Notes: a model not told the origin generated them from the sequence alone. A stretch of 43,480 nt of DNA from Sulfuricurvum sp. (GCA_030692765.1 JAUYUB010000012.1:1-43480), one strand, 5' to 3'; shown: positions 7,852 through 15,974, counted from the stretch's first letter. Program-made: numbers and translations.

Positions 7852-8346
7852 ATGGATTCACCTATGCATAAAGCTGTCGCTAGTCTTTTTCTTTTTATTA
7901 TCGCATTCAATATTTCTCTTTTCGCACGCAATATCGATATTGACGCTATTGTAAAAAACTCTGTAAAGAATGATAAGCATTTATTTGTTTTTCTTCATAG
8001 AACGGATTGTGGGTATTGTGAAAGTATGCTGATGTTTACACTCGATGATGAGCCCGTAAAAGAACTTATAACTAAAGACTTCATTTATCTTCACATCAAT
8101 ATAAGCGAAGACGATGTTGTCAAATATAAGAACTTTAAGGGAAGTGGTCGCGATTTCGCAAAGAATGTCGGTTATAACATCTATCCATCTTCACTTTTTT
8201 TAAACACTAAAGGTGAGATAATACATGCTGTTGCCGGCTATCAAGATAAAGATCAGTTCCTTCTTGTTTTGAAATATGTCAATAGCGGTGCATACAAAAC
8301 AATGGGTTTTCAATCTTTTAAAAAAAAGATGGATACTGTAAAATAG
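7852..8346 (+). CDS. Periplasmic thioredoxin-like protein (SoxW-like)
   Basis: A 164-residue thioredoxin-fold protein with a signal peptide or N-terminal anchor (hydrophobic residues 10-24) and the redox motif C53-G-Y-C56. A later Y-P-S-S-L-F segment supplies the cis-proline loop, followed by K-G-E-I. Such proteins in sox clusters (SoxW, SoxS) keep the SoxY cysteine reduced; assignment to SoxW here rests on context. A second start at 7864 (MHKAVAS) is equally possible, as neither start has a strong ribosome-binding site. It lies 48 nt after soxZ, with a perfect hairpin in between, and 33 nt before the MOSC gene. Confidence 0.8.
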   Translation: MDSPMHKAVASLFLFIIAFNISLFARNIDIDAIVKNSVKNDKHLFVFLHRTDCGYCESMLMFTLDDEPVKELITKDFIYLHINISEDDVVKYKNFKGSGRDFAKNVGYNIYPSSLFLNTKGEIIHAVAGYQDKDQFLLVLKYVNSGAYKTMGFQSFKKKMDTVK

Positions 8347-8379
8347 ATCATAGATTATTAGATTAGGGTCAGGTGTTAT

Positions 8380-8811
8380 ATGTCTGTAGAGTCTCGAGTT
8401 TTAGCTCTTTTTATATCGGTAGATAATGACAAAAAAAGAGTCCCTAAAGAAAAGCTTGAACTGGATGAGATGGGTGTCCTGGAAGATAAGTTTTATGCTA
8501 AGAATACCAATCGTTTAATACTGATTACTTCCACAACTGCCTATTCATTGGCGAAAAGCAGTAGTGTTGAGTTGGAGTATGGTAGTCTCGGCGAAAATAT
8601 ATTGATTGATCAGAGCATCAATCATTTATCTGTTGGCGATCGGTTAAAAATAGGTGATGTGGTTTTAGAAATAACTCAAAATTGTACCCTTTGTAACGGT
8701 TTATCGGTCCTCGATCCTAAGCTACCTGAGGTATTAAAAAATGATAGAGGATTATTTGTTAAAGCTGTTACAAGCGGCATCATTAAGAAAGATGATATTA
8801 TAATTATCTGA
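8380..8811 (+). CDS. MOSC-domain protein
   Basis: A 143-residue single-domain protein of the MOSC superfamily (molybdenum cofactor sulfurase C-terminal domain), predicted cytoplasmic. Recognisable patterns are a degenerate G-V-L-E-D-K-F-Y-A-K, then N-R-L-I-L-I, G-S-L-G-E-N-I-L-I (68-76), V-G-D-R-L-K-I-G (85-92) and I-T-Q-N-C-T-L-C with C102 and C105 in the place of the usual MOSC cysteine. MOSC proteins bind molybdenum cofactor or handle sulfur. Its position after soxCDYZ, which includes a molybdoenzyme, fits a role in cofactor handling for SoxC, but this is inferred. Confidence 0.75.
   Translation: MSVESRVLALFISVDNDKKRVPKEKLELDEMGVLEDKFYAKNTNRLILITSTTAYSLAKSSSVELEYGSLGENILIDQSINHLSVGDRLKIGDVVLEITQNCTLCNGLSVLDPKLPEVLKNDRGLFVKAVTSGIIKKDDIIII
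8799..8804 (+). promoter_or_regulatory. Candidate -10 element at the end of the MOSC gene
   Basis: TATAAT lies inside the last codons of the MOSC gene. Transcription from it would start near 8811 and pass through the palindrome at 8832-8851 before the next start codon. There is no clear -35 element. Confidence 0.35.
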
Positions 8812-8831
8812 TTTTGAAAGCTACTTGTCAA

Positions 8832-8851
8832 AATGTGATGAAGGTCACATT
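8832..8851. promoter_or_regulatory. CRP/FNR-type palindromic operator candidate
   Basis: AATGTGATGAAGGTCACATT contains the exact TGTGA-N6-TCACA consensus of the CRP/FNR superfamily, extended to 7-bp perfect half-sites. It ends 21 nt before the start codon of the next secreted-protein gene. It may control that gene, alone or together with a promoter near 8800. As RNA it could also form a 7-bp hairpin before the ribosome-binding site. Confidence 0.6.
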
Positions 8852-8872
8852 CATATTATTAAAAGGGTGAAA

Positions 8873-9844
8873 ATGAAAAACATATTCAAGACTATGCTTA
8901 TCGCTTTGTTTGCAATAGGAACAATGGCTAATGCAGCAGCAAAGACAAAGGTCGTAGAGCTTAACAAAGGTCAAAGTGTCCAAATTTATAGTGCTCCTAA
9001 TACAGATGGTGCTATTACAACCAAAACAATCGATGAGGCTTTTGAAAAAAGTGGTCTCACGGTAGGTGGGGACAACAATATGAACTCCCCTTTTGAAAAA
9101 AGATTTGGGAAAGTTCATTACAAAACATACAATTTGGCAATGTTCTCCAATACGGATTTAACGGTTAAATTGATAAAAAAATACCCAAAATTCGGCTCTT
9201 TGACTCCGTTAACGATGTCAATCTGGTCTGATGATACGAAAAAGACGATGAATGTAGCTACTTTGACTCTCACTGGGATGTCTAAAGCTGTCAATATTCC
9301 AGAGAGTGATCCAGATTTGATTGCGTATGCTGCTATGGTAAAAACGGCACTTAAAGCAGCGTTGCCAAAGGGTGACTTTCAAAAAACAAACTTTCCAATC
9401 GTAGATAAAAAAGCATCGTACAAGCAAGAGTTTACGATTGATATGACAGAAACAGATCCTGATAAGATTCAAGAGATCAAGGGAAATATCGAGGCTGCAT
9501 TTGAAGGTGAAATGGAGCCATTGGGCTTTTTGCTTCCAAACTACATGAATTTACAAGCGGATGTTTTTGCTCCTCTAGGATTTAATGAATACGACATATA
9601 TGTAACGTATTCTATTTGTAAATTTGATGTTATTTATCCTGTGTCAAAAGATTCCCCTGCTGCGGGTGCATGGGCTCCGTGTTCTATGTATATTTATCAT
9701 AGAAAAGGTGAAGATAAGATCCATATCGGATACTTGGGCGTTGACAGCTGGATCACAAGTTTGGGTATGAAAGACAAAGAAGGAATGGATAAGCTTTATG
9801 AAGCTCAAGGTATGATTACCAAAATTCTAGAAGGTTTGAATTAA
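8873..9844 (+). CDS. Secreted two-domain protein with Cys-X20-Cys motif, Sox-flanking family member 2
   Basis: A 323-residue protein of unknown function with a Sec signal peptide (about 1-22, ending ANA). It shares with the proteins at 2057 and 9941 the C-terminal block Y-S-I-C-K-F (C249), then A-P-C-S-M-Y-I-Y (C270), K-I-H-I-G and a W-containing helix. Its N-terminal half has a matching but cysteine-free block (L-T-P-L-T-M-S-I-W), supporting an internal duplication. It is the most divergent of the three and lacks the G-F-x-L-S-D-P-H segment. AAAAGGGTG precedes the ATG at 8873, which is favoured over a TTG at 8825. A CRP-type palindrome lies just upstream, so it may be regulated separately from the sox genes. 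Confidence 0.7.
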   Translation: MKNIFKTMLIALFAIGTMANAAAKTKVVELNKGQSVQIYSAPNTDGAITTKTIDEAFEKSGLTVGGDNNMNSPFEKRFGKVHYKTYNLAMFSNTDLTVKLIKKYPKFGSLTPLTMSIWSDDTKKTMNVATLTLTGMSKAVNIPESDPDLIAYAAMVKTALKAALPKGDFQKTNFPIVDKKASYKQEFTIDMTETDPDKIQEIKGNIEAAFEGEMEPLGFLLPNYMNLQADVFAPLGFNEYDIYVTYSICKFDVIYPVSKDSPAAGAWAPCSMYIYHRKGEDKIHIGYLGVDSWITSLGMKDKEGMDKLYEAQGMITKILEGLN

Positions 9845-9860
9845 TTTATAGTATAAACCT

Positions 9861-9882
9861 ACTTGCCCCATCGTGGGTAAGT
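9861..9882 (+). terminator. Hairpin after family member 2, possible terminator
   Basis: ACTTGCCC and GGGTAAGT form an 8-bp stem with one G-T pair around CATCGT, 16 nt after the stop codon. Only two T residues follow directly (TTAAAC), so termination may be partial. Confidence 0.45.
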
Positions 9883-9940
9883 TTAAACAGTAAAGCAAAT
9901 AATGTGATTTGTTTTATCTTTAAACTTTAGAGGAAGATAC

Positions 9941-10969
9941 ATGAAATTATTGAGCCAGATTGTTCCAACACTATTACTTAGCGCTACTCTTATAACATCA
10001 CTTGCTGCAATGGATGAGTATGTTCCAAGCAGTAATAAAAATCTTGCGGTTGAATATACTTTGGAAAATAAAGACATTGTATTTGACAAAGCCTTTTTTG
10101 ATTTTACGGTAAAGCCTTTGGAAAAAATTGGATTTTATCTAAGTGATCCGCATCATAACGTCAATCTCGTATATGAAGAGCTTAAGGGGGAGACTGCTTT
10201 AAGTCAATTGTCATTTTCTTCTCTTGTTAGTGACGATAAAGCAAGACCGCTTTTTAACAAAGATCCTAGAATAGGCGGTTTTACACCCTTTAATTTGGTT
10301 ATTTATCGAAAAAAATCAGATATGAAAACAGTTATAACCCATATCACTCCTGAAGCAGCACTGGATATCCTTCATATCACCGATAAAGATGTGCGAGAGC
10401 AATACATCGCTATGTATAAGCCGCTGGATGAATTGATAGAAAAACAGTATGGTGCCGAGGCTAAAAAAAGCTATACTAAAATTCAAGGCTATGCTAAAAA
10501 GAATATGATGAACTTTGAGATACCTTTTGAGCAACCGGAAGATATCGATGATTTTTTTGAGAAATTTCAAGAAAAGTTTGAAACAACATTTCAAACAAAG
10601 GGATACATCATTGCCGGTTTTTATAACATGAAATCCAGCTTAAATTCAAACAAAGATGTGCTTCCTGTTTATTCTAATTTTGTCGTTTGGTCTCTTTGCC
10701 ATATCCCGTTTTCCTATACCATTTTTGATGGTAAAGATCCCTTGCCGCAAGCTGCAGTTTTTGCCCCATGCTCTATGTATGCGTATATAAAAGAAGGTGA
10801 GAACAAGATCGTAATCGGTATGCCAACCCTAAGCGCATGGGCAGCGGCATTGGGCATTACCGATAAAGAGAAGCTTCAAAAGATTGAGGAGCTTGATACG
10901 GAGATTCCGTCTATCATACACAGTTTGGGCGGCGTTGACGTATCAAACGCGAACCCTTTAGTAAAGTAA
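9941..10969 (+). CDS. Secreted two-domain protein with Cys-X23-Cys motif (DUF302-like), Sox-flanking family member 3
   Basis: A 342-residue exported protein, a clear paralogue of the protein at 2057-3067. Shared blocks include G-F-Y-L-S-D-P-H (about residues 63-70), G-G-F-T-P-F-N-L-V-I-Y, I-T-D-K-D-V-R, M-M-N-F-E-I-P-F-E, Y-I-I-A-G-F-x-N-M-K, S-L-C-H-I (C253) and F-A-P-C-S-M-Y-A-Y (C277), with a similar tail. The signal peptide is about residues 1-22. AGAGGAAG stands before the ATG. It ends with a strong terminator at 10986-11010. The function is unknown; a periplasmic sulfur-related role is inferred from position and from the two conserved cysteines. Confidence 0.72.
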   Translation: MKLLSQIVPTLLLSATLITSLAAMDEYVPSSNKNLAVEYTLENKDIVFDKAFFDFTVKPLEKIGFYLSDPHHNVNLVYEELKGETALSQLSFSSLVSDDKARPLFNKDPRIGGFTPFNLVIYRKKSDMKTVITHITPEAALDILHITDKDVREQYIAMYKPLDELIEKQYGAEAKKSYTKIQGYAKKNMMNFEIPFEQPEDIDDFFEKFQEKFETTFQTKGYIIAGFYNMKSSLNSNKDVLPVYSNFVVWSLCHIPFSYTIFDGKDPLPQAAVFAPCSMYAYIKEGENKIVIGMPTLSAWAAALGITDKEKLQKIEELDTEIPSIIHSLGGVDVSNANPLVK

Positions 10970-10985
10970 TCTTTCACAAATATTC

Positions 10986-11010
10986 GGGATAGTTTCTATC
11001 CCTACTTTTT
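10986..11010 (+). terminator. Intrinsic terminator of the sulfur region
   Basis: GGGATAG-TTT-CTATCCC is a perfect 7-bp stem (10986-10992 with 10996-11002), followed by TACTTTTT. It lies 16 nt after the stop codon at 10969 and touches the stop codon of the convergent gene. This is the best terminator in the first 11 kb. Confidence 0.75.
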
Positions 11011-12039
11011 CTCCATAACTTCTTTGGCACTTTTGATGGCTGCTTTTGCAACGCTCCAAGCGCGTGCGCCCATCGCTTTGGCTTCTTGTGCAGAGGCTGA
11101 ATTTATCAACTGGTTTCTGCGATCATTCATCTCTTGTTTTAAACGGCTTAATTTACTTCGTAATAATTCAACGGTTTCATGTGACAAGATGGCAAGCTCT
11201 TCGGTATCAAAGCGGATGTCTTGCCCTATGTATTTGAGTTTATCAATCATGTCGGGAGAATTATTTTTTGACAAGGAATGAACGATTTGTTCAAAGAGCG
11301 TATGTATCTGCTCAAGTTCATCTTCAATCAGTTTGTATTCATCACGATAGAGAGCTTTTACTTCTTCAGGAACATAGAGAAGGTACTGGCGGAACTTTTC
11401 TATTGATTTATGCAGTGCCGATCGGATGCCCAGCATTGAGCCACGTAGAATTATGTTGGCCTGATTAGGAGTAGCTTCGGCAACATTAAGAGCACTTTGA
11501 AGAATACTGGAGAGTATACGGCGGATACGTACTGCATTGAGAACATTGGCATTGAGTGTCTCAAAAGTGATCTCTTTGATGATTTCATGCAAGGTCTCTT
11601 CGATATCAGACCCTTTTTCCAAAGTGGTAATAATGGCTGATTCGATCATCTCTTCGAGTAGATCCAGAAGATCAATAGATTGCAGTTTAATTTGATGAAG
11701 TTTTTCCAGTTGAGCGGCATCCTCGCCCATGTGTTTTTCAAGAGCATTAAACAGCGTATATTTAAGATGCTGAAGATCGTCGCGCTTGCGAGTGATTTGG
11801 CGTTCAATACGCTCTTTTTGTGCCATAAGATCTTCGAGAGTGTCTTGTAGCTCTGCTGTTTCTTCTTCAAGCAAGGCAGCACTTAATACTTTAAGTTCAG
11901 GAAGATTTAGGGCACTTGGTTTAAGTGACCATTCGTCATATACAGCCGTGATGATCGTATCAAGCTTACGTTCCATAGAGGAAGAAGAGAGCGATTTATA
12001 TCGCGTCTTTATATCACGTTTAAAAGTTTCTAGATCCAT
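11002..12039 (-). CDS. Coiled-coil protein of unknown function
   Basis: A 345-residue, almost wholly alpha-helical, Glu/Lys/Leu-rich protein without a signal peptide or clear membrane segment. Heptad-like patterns suggest coiled coils around residues 55-100, 215-250 and 285-310. The C-terminus has an Ala-rich segment (A-K-A-M-G-A-R-A-W-S-V-A-K-A-A) that could be an amphipathic helix. I do not recognise the family. It is the last gene of the leuC to DUF493 operon, 29 nt after the DUF493 gene; GGAGACGATT precedes the ATG. Confidence 0.65.
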   Translation of the reverse strand: MDLETFKRDIKTRYKSLSSSSMERKLDTIITAVYDEWSLKPSALNLPELKVLSAALLEEETAELQDTLEDLMAQKERIERQITRKRDDLQHLKYTLFNALEKHMGEDAAQLEKLHQIKLQSIDLLDLLEEMIESAIITTLEKGSDIEETLHEIIKEITFETLNANVLNAVRIRRILSSILQSALNVAEATPNQANIILRGSMLGIRSALHKSIEKFRQYLLYVPEEVKALYRDEYKLIEDELEQIHTLFEQIVHSLSKNNSPDMIDKLKYIGQDIRFDTEELAILSHETVELLRSKLSRLKQEMNDRRNQLINSASAQEAKAMGARAWSVAKAAIKSAKEVMEKK

Positions 12040-12068
12040 AATCGTCTCCTTAGAAAAGTTTGTAAAGG

Positions 12069-12338
12069 CTATAAAACCATTTTTATATGGACATGTGCTT
12101 TGAGTGTTTCATAAAAATAGGTTCTTTCGTCTTCATTATGAATTAAAAGTTCTAAGTTCATGCTGATGTACTTTCCGCTTTTGCTCGTATTTGAGGGAAC
12201 GAGGGTATAGGTACGTTCACTAAAAACTTCGATAGCGGCAATTTCCAAGCCTGCACGTTCGTATCCAACTACTTTGTAGCACCATTTACATGGGTATTCG
12301 AGCTGTAGTTTTTGCTCAGAGTCGTTTATAATCTCCAC
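12069..12338 (-). CDS. DUF493 (YbeD/HP0495-like) protein
   Basis: An 89-residue protein of the DUF493 family, a small ACT-like fold of unknown regulatory role. The patterns [25 protein letters not shown] and the terminal H-I-K-M-V-L fit the family. The start is taken as GTG at 12338 because AGGAGG lies 5 nt upstream (12344-12349). An ATG at 12362 would overlap moaC further and leave this ribosome-binding site inside the gene. It overlaps the end of moaC by 23 nt, so translation is coupled. Confidence 0.8.
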   Translation of the reverse strand: MEIINDSEQKLQLEYPCKWCYKVVGYERAGLEIAAIEVFSERTYTLVPSNTSKSGKYISMNLELLIHNEDERTYFYETLKAHVHIKMVL

Positions 12339-12789
12339 TTTTTCCTCCTGATTTGTTTTCAAGCTGTATAGGGCCTATAATCATGCTTTTATCAATGGCT
12401 TTGAGCATATCATAGATGGTGAGCAAGCCGATACTCGTTCCTGTTAATGCCTCCATCTCTACTCCAGTCTGTCCGCTGAGCTTTGCCGTTACGGTGAGTC
12501 TAAAGCCTGGTAACTCAGGAAGCTCATCTATGTCACAATTGACACCGCTAAGGTTCAACGGATGACACATAGGGATGAGATCAGATGTCTTTTTTGTCCC
12601 CATAATGGCTGCAATAACCGCAGTTTGGAGAACGGGGCCTTTTTTTGCGGTTTGTTGGATTACGGCATTGAAAGCGTCCTGGCTCATGGTGATGAGTCCG
12701 GAAGCAACAGCAACACGGGATGTGGTAGTCTTGTCAGATACATCGACCATTTTTGGTCGGTCACGTTCATCTAAATGGGTTAATTGCAT
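12316..12789 (-). CDS. moaC: MoaC, cyclic pyranopterin monophosphate synthase
   Basis: A 157-residue enzyme of molybdenum cofactor synthesis that, after MoaA, converts 3',8-cyclo-GTP to cPMP in the cytoplasm. Family landmarks: M-V-D-V-S-D-K (14-20), [13 protein letters not shown] (about 66-78), G-V-E-M-E-A-L-T-G (about 109-117) and Y-D-M-L-K-A-I-D-K near residue 130. The length fits. It lies 12 nt after mobA. Together they suggest that this operon supplies cofactor, perhaps for SoxC among other molybdoenzymes. Confidence 0.95.
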   Translation of the reverse strand: MQLTHLDERDRPKMVDVSDKTTTSRVAVASGLITMSQDAFNAVIQQTAKKGPVLQTAVIAAIMGTKKTSDLIPMCHPLNLSGVNCDIDELPELPGFRLTVTAKLSGQTGVEMEALTGTSIGLLTIYDMLKAIDKSMIIGPIQLENKSGGKSGDYKRL

Positions 12790-12801
12790 AAGCGGTCTCT
12801 T

Positions 12802-13386
12802 TTATTTATTTGTATTATTATAACGCGAAACAGCTTCTTCGTATTCATTTGGGCGGTTAAGGTTACTGAAGGGCGCTTCATGGGGGAATTGTACGTAATG
12901 CGTTTCGACCGATGAGAGAAGTTTTCCTAGGCGGTGATCGCCTTCATTCAGCATACGTTGTAATTGGTTCAAAAGTGATCGATGGTAAATACCGATCATA
13001 GGATGGGTGCCTGATGATGTTTTTGAAATAACGGCATCATAATGGGTTGTATCAGCGTCCAAGAGCATTTGAATAATACTTTCATCTACAAAAGGGGTGT
13101 CAACACTTAATACGAAAATACGTTCACTTTCTAGGTGTTCAAATGCGGCTACAAATCCTGCGGTCGGGGCAAAATCAGATTCAAGAGGATCTTGTATGAG
13201 CTGAGGATTAAAATTGAACTTATCACGATCTTTGGCAGAGAGATATACATGTGAAAAGAGCTTGTTTAAACGTTCGTATTGATACTGAGCAAGGGAGGGA
13301 AAATTTCCAAAAGGGAGAAGTGCTTTGTCTTGCCCCATTCGGGAGCTTTTTCCACCCGCAAAGATTATGCAGGGGAGATCGAACAT
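12802..13386 (-). CDS. mobA: MobA, molybdenum cofactor guanylyltransferase
   Basis: A 194-residue nucleotidyltransferase that adds GMP to molybdopterin to form the guanine dinucleotide cofactor. The N-terminal signature F-A-G-G-K-S-S-R-M-G-Q-D-K-A-L-L-P-F-G is complete, and V-D-T-P-F-V near residue 98 supplies the metal-binding Asp. The ATG overlaps the stop of the DUF2780 gene by 1 nt (TGATG). SoxC-type enzymes use the non-dinucleotide cofactor, so MobA more likely serves other molybdoenzymes of the DMSO-reductase class; that is inference from known families. Confidence 0.9.
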   Translation of the reverse strand: MFDLPCIIFAGGKSSRMGQDKALLPFGNFPSLAQYQYERLNKLFSHVYLSAKDRDKFNFNPQLIQDPLESDFAPTAGFVAAFEHLESERIFVLSVDTPFVDESIIQMLLDADTTHYDAVISKTSSGTHPMIGIYHRSLLNQLQRMLNEGDHRLGKLLSSVETHYVQFPHEAPFSNLNRPNEYEEAVSRYNNTNK

Positions 13387-13826
13387 CAGTTTGCCAAGGC
13401 TGCTTGAACGAGATTCATCATCCCCGGAGTCGTTCCACTTTTAACGTAGTCAAGAAGAAAAGGGGTGAATTTTCCGATCATCTCAGGTTTCATGCCCAAG
13501 GAAGAAAATTGTGACTGAATGGTTCCTGTTGTGGCAGGGGCTGCTGCGAGCAAGGTTCCAACCTGAGGCATTTTTGTTGTTAGAGCTTTGAAATCTGCAG
13601 GTTTCATGTCTTTTTTTGCATCGTTTAACAATGCTGCACTCCCTCCGATAGCCTGTGTTGGTGTTACGCCAAGATTTTTAGTGAGGCTACCTACTAAAGG
13701 GTTTGTTGAAAGCCCTGCATCAGCAACCGGGGCAACCGCTTGCATAACAGAACCAAAATCAAATGCCGATGCATTGTGGGTTAAAAGTGCGCTTAAGGCA
13801 AGTCCGGTCATAAGAATGCGTTTCAT
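13386..13826 (-). CDS. Secreted DUF2780-family protein
   Basis: A 146-residue protein with a Sec signal peptide (about 1-21, ending A-S-A). The body matches the DUF2780 pattern: L-G-V-T-P-T-Q-A-I-G-G-S-A-A-L-L, then a helix with K-P-A-D-F-K-A-L, then a short L-G-M-K-P-E-M-I-G-K-F-T-P-F-L-L-D-Y block. The function of this family is unknown. It sits between leuC and mobA, 12 nt after leuC, in an otherwise cytoplasmic metabolic operon, which is odd for an exported protein. Confidence 0.75.
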   Translation of the reverse strand: MKRILMTGLALSALLTHNASAFDFGSVMQAVAPVADAGLSTNPLVGSLTKNLGVTPTQAIGGSAALLNDAKKDMKPADFKALTTKMPQVGTLLAAAPATTGTIQSQFSSLGMKPEMIGKFTPFLLDYVKSGTTPGMMNLVQAALAN

Positions 13827-13838
13827 GGTAAAATCCTT

Positions 13839-15107
13839 TTATTTAATGGTGTCAGGATCGGTGATGTATCCTGTGATAGCCGAAGCTGCTGCTACGGCTG
13901 AGTTGGCAAGATAGACTTTTGAGCTGCGTGAACCCATGCGTCCTACGAAGTTTCGGTTGGTGGTTGCGATGGCTACTTCGTCATCGCCCAAAATACCCAT
14001 ATAACCACCCAAACATGCACCGCATGTCGGATTAGAGACAACACCGCCTGCATCGATGATGATATCCATGTATCCTGCTTTTGTTGCTTCTCGCGCGATG
14101 CGCTGCGTTGCAGGGGTTACGATTAGACGTACATCAGGGTGAACACGTTTACCCTTGAGAATTTCAGCAGCGATTTTGAGATCACCTAGTCGACCATTGG
14201 TACAGCTTCCGATAAACGCCTGATCGACTTTGATCTTGTCACTCACGGCTTGGCTGAGGCTGTGTCCGTTAGATGGCAAAAACGGATACGCAATAACAGG
14301 TTCGAGGTTACCGACATCGATTTCAAGTACTTGAGTATACACGGCATCTTCGTCAGAATAATGAAGTTTCGCTTCACGAGCCAATGGCTTATCAGCCAAG
14401 AAGGCTGCTGTAACATCATCGTAGGCGACAATACCGCTTTTTGCCCCTGCTTCGATAGCCATGTTACACATACTGAAACGATCGTCCATGTTTAAATGCT
14501 CAATAGTACTTCCTGTAAACTCAAGCGTACAGTAAAGGGCACCGTCGACACCGATGAGGCGGATCACTTCGAGGATGATGTCTTTACCGGTTGTGTATTT
14601 ACCCGGTTTTCCGCTCAATACCACTTTAATGCTCTCCGGGACTTTGAACCAGTTTCCGCCCGTGATCATGGCAAACGCCAAATCGGTTGATCCCATTCCT
14701 GTCGAGAACGCACCTAATGCACCGTGAGTACAGGTATGCGAATCAGCACCGATGATGACATCACCCGGAACGATAAGACCTTTTTCCGGTAAAAGTGCAT
14801 GTTCGATACCCATATCTTTTTCATCAAAAAAGTTTTTGAGGGAATGTTTTTTGGCAAAATCACGGCTGATACGTGCTTGGTTTGCAGACGCAATGTCTTT
14901 TGCAGGGATGAAATGATCCAAAACAAGAGAAAAACCATCGGGGTTCGCCAGGGCTTTTGCACCAGAGTCTTCGAATGCTTTGATCGAAATCGGGGTTGTA
15001 ATGTCATTTCCAATAACCATATCGATCGGACAGCGGATGATTTCGCCTGCATAAACAGTTCTTCCAACGTGTTGAGAGAAGATTTTTTCAGTAATGGTTT
15101 GTTTCAT
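13839..15107 (-). CDS. leuC: LeuC, 3-isopropylmalate dehydratase large subunit
   Basis: A 422-residue aconitase-family enzyme that, with LeuD, isomerises 2- to 3-isopropylmalate in leucine synthesis. The 4Fe-4S ligands are C302 (G-S-C-T-N-G), C362 and C365 (T-C-G-A-C-L-G-G). A-D-S-H-T-C-T-H-G-A-L-G near residue 121 is also typical. The ATG at 15107 is preferred; an in-frame TTG eight codons earlier has no support. The length fits the bacterial/archaeal short LeuC class. leuD and leuB are not in the window, so the pathway genes are scattered. It is probably the first gene of the - strand operon ending at 11002. Confidence 0.95.
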   Translation of the reverse strand: MKQTITEKIFSQHVGRTVYAGEIIRCPIDMVIGNDITTPISIKAFEDSGAKALANPDGFSLVLDHFIPAKDIASANQARISRDFAKKHSLKNFFDEKDMGIEHALLPEKGLIVPGDVIIGADSHTCTHGALGAFSTGMGSTDLAFAMITGGNWFKVPESIKVVLSGKPGKYTTGKDIILEVIRLIGVDGALYCTLEFTGSTIEHLNMDDRFSMCNMAIEAGAKSGIVAYDDVTAAFLADKPLAREAKLHYSDEDAVYTQVLEIDVGNLEPVIAYPFLPSNGHSLSQAVSDKIKVDQAFIGSCTNGRLGDLKIAAEILKGKRVHPDVRLIVTPATQRIAREATKAGYMDIIIDAGGVVSNPTCGACLGGYMGILGDDEVAIATTNRNFVGRMGSRSSKVYLANSAVAAASAITGYITDPDTIK

Positions 15108-15161
15108 AAAAGGTGCCTTGTTTAGGGTCAAAATAATGGGGAAATTATACCACAGTGCATC

Positions 15162-15926
15162 TTAGCGTTTTGGGGCATTGATGCATGAAGGTGCGAGCAA
15201 TTCAGGACGGTACTCAAAGTGCATCGTATCGTAATGGTACCATCGTCCCCCCCAGATGAATCCATGTTTCTCAAAAATACGGACAATGGAGAGAGGCATG
15301 GTATTTTTATACCCGATTTTTGCGGTTTCTGCAGCAGCTTCAGCTTTCCAGTATTGGGTTTTTGCAGGGGCTAGATCGATGGCGATACCAAAACTGTGCA
15401 TGGAGAGGCGATCGGTGTCTTTGATAACACGGTATTCATAGGTAGCGGCACCCTCGGCCCAAATACGCTGGGCTTTAGGGAGTTTGGCGATTTCTTGACC
15501 AACCATAAAGAGCTTTTGATCAACTCCTTGCATTCTGTTAACCCGCAATTTGATGTTGCCTTTGAGTGTTGGCCACTCTATGGTAGCGAGGTTTTGTTCG
15601 ATCTCTTTTTTATCTTTGCCATACAGCGCTTGGAAAAATGGCTGATAGCGTAAACGGCCGGGATCGAAAAGATAAGAAGGCGGCGTATCAAGCCCGCCAT
15701 TATCATACTGCTGCGAAAGTTGTGTTTTTAAATCAGCATTGTTGATTTTTTCATCCCATGATGTTTTAGGAGATGAGGTATGGTAGGGGATAACGGTACC
15801 GTCTTTTAAAATGATTGATGTCTCATTCGTAGATCGTACTAAATCAGGGTACCCTTGTTGATAACACTCAGGATTGGCAGTTAAGAGGGTTGCAAAAGAG
15901 ATAAGCCATGCATAGTGAAAATTCAT
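15162..15926 (-). CDS. M15-family peptidase (D-Ala-D-Ala carboxypeptidase-like), exported
   Basis: A 254-residue protein with an N-terminal signal peptide (about 1-17). The C-terminal half is an M15 (VanY/M15_4-type) zinc peptidase domain with ligands H177 and D184 (S-M-H-S-F-G-I-A-I-D) and H236 (M-H-F-E-Y-R-P-E-L). The G-F-I-W-G-G-R-W segment near 222-229 is typical. It should trim peptidoglycan peptides in the periplasm. It stands alone between leuC and the diguanylate cyclase gene, on the same strand. Confidence 0.85.
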   Translation of the reverse strand: MNFHYAWLISFATLLTANPECYQQGYPDLVRSTNETSIILKDGTVIPYHTSSPKTSWDEKINNADLKTQLSQQYDNGGLDTPPSYLFDPGRLRYQPFFQALYGKDKKEIEQNLATIEWPTLKGNIKLRVNRMQGVDQKLFMVGQEIAKLPKAQRIWAEGAATYEYRVIKDTDRLSMHSFGIAIDLAPAKTQYWKAEAAAETAKIGYKNTMPLSIVRIFEKHGFIWGGRWYHYDTMHFEYRPELLAPSCINAPKR

Positions 15927-15974
15927 AAATAAGTCCTTTTTTGTATGAGCGAAGTGATTATAACCAAAGTGGCA

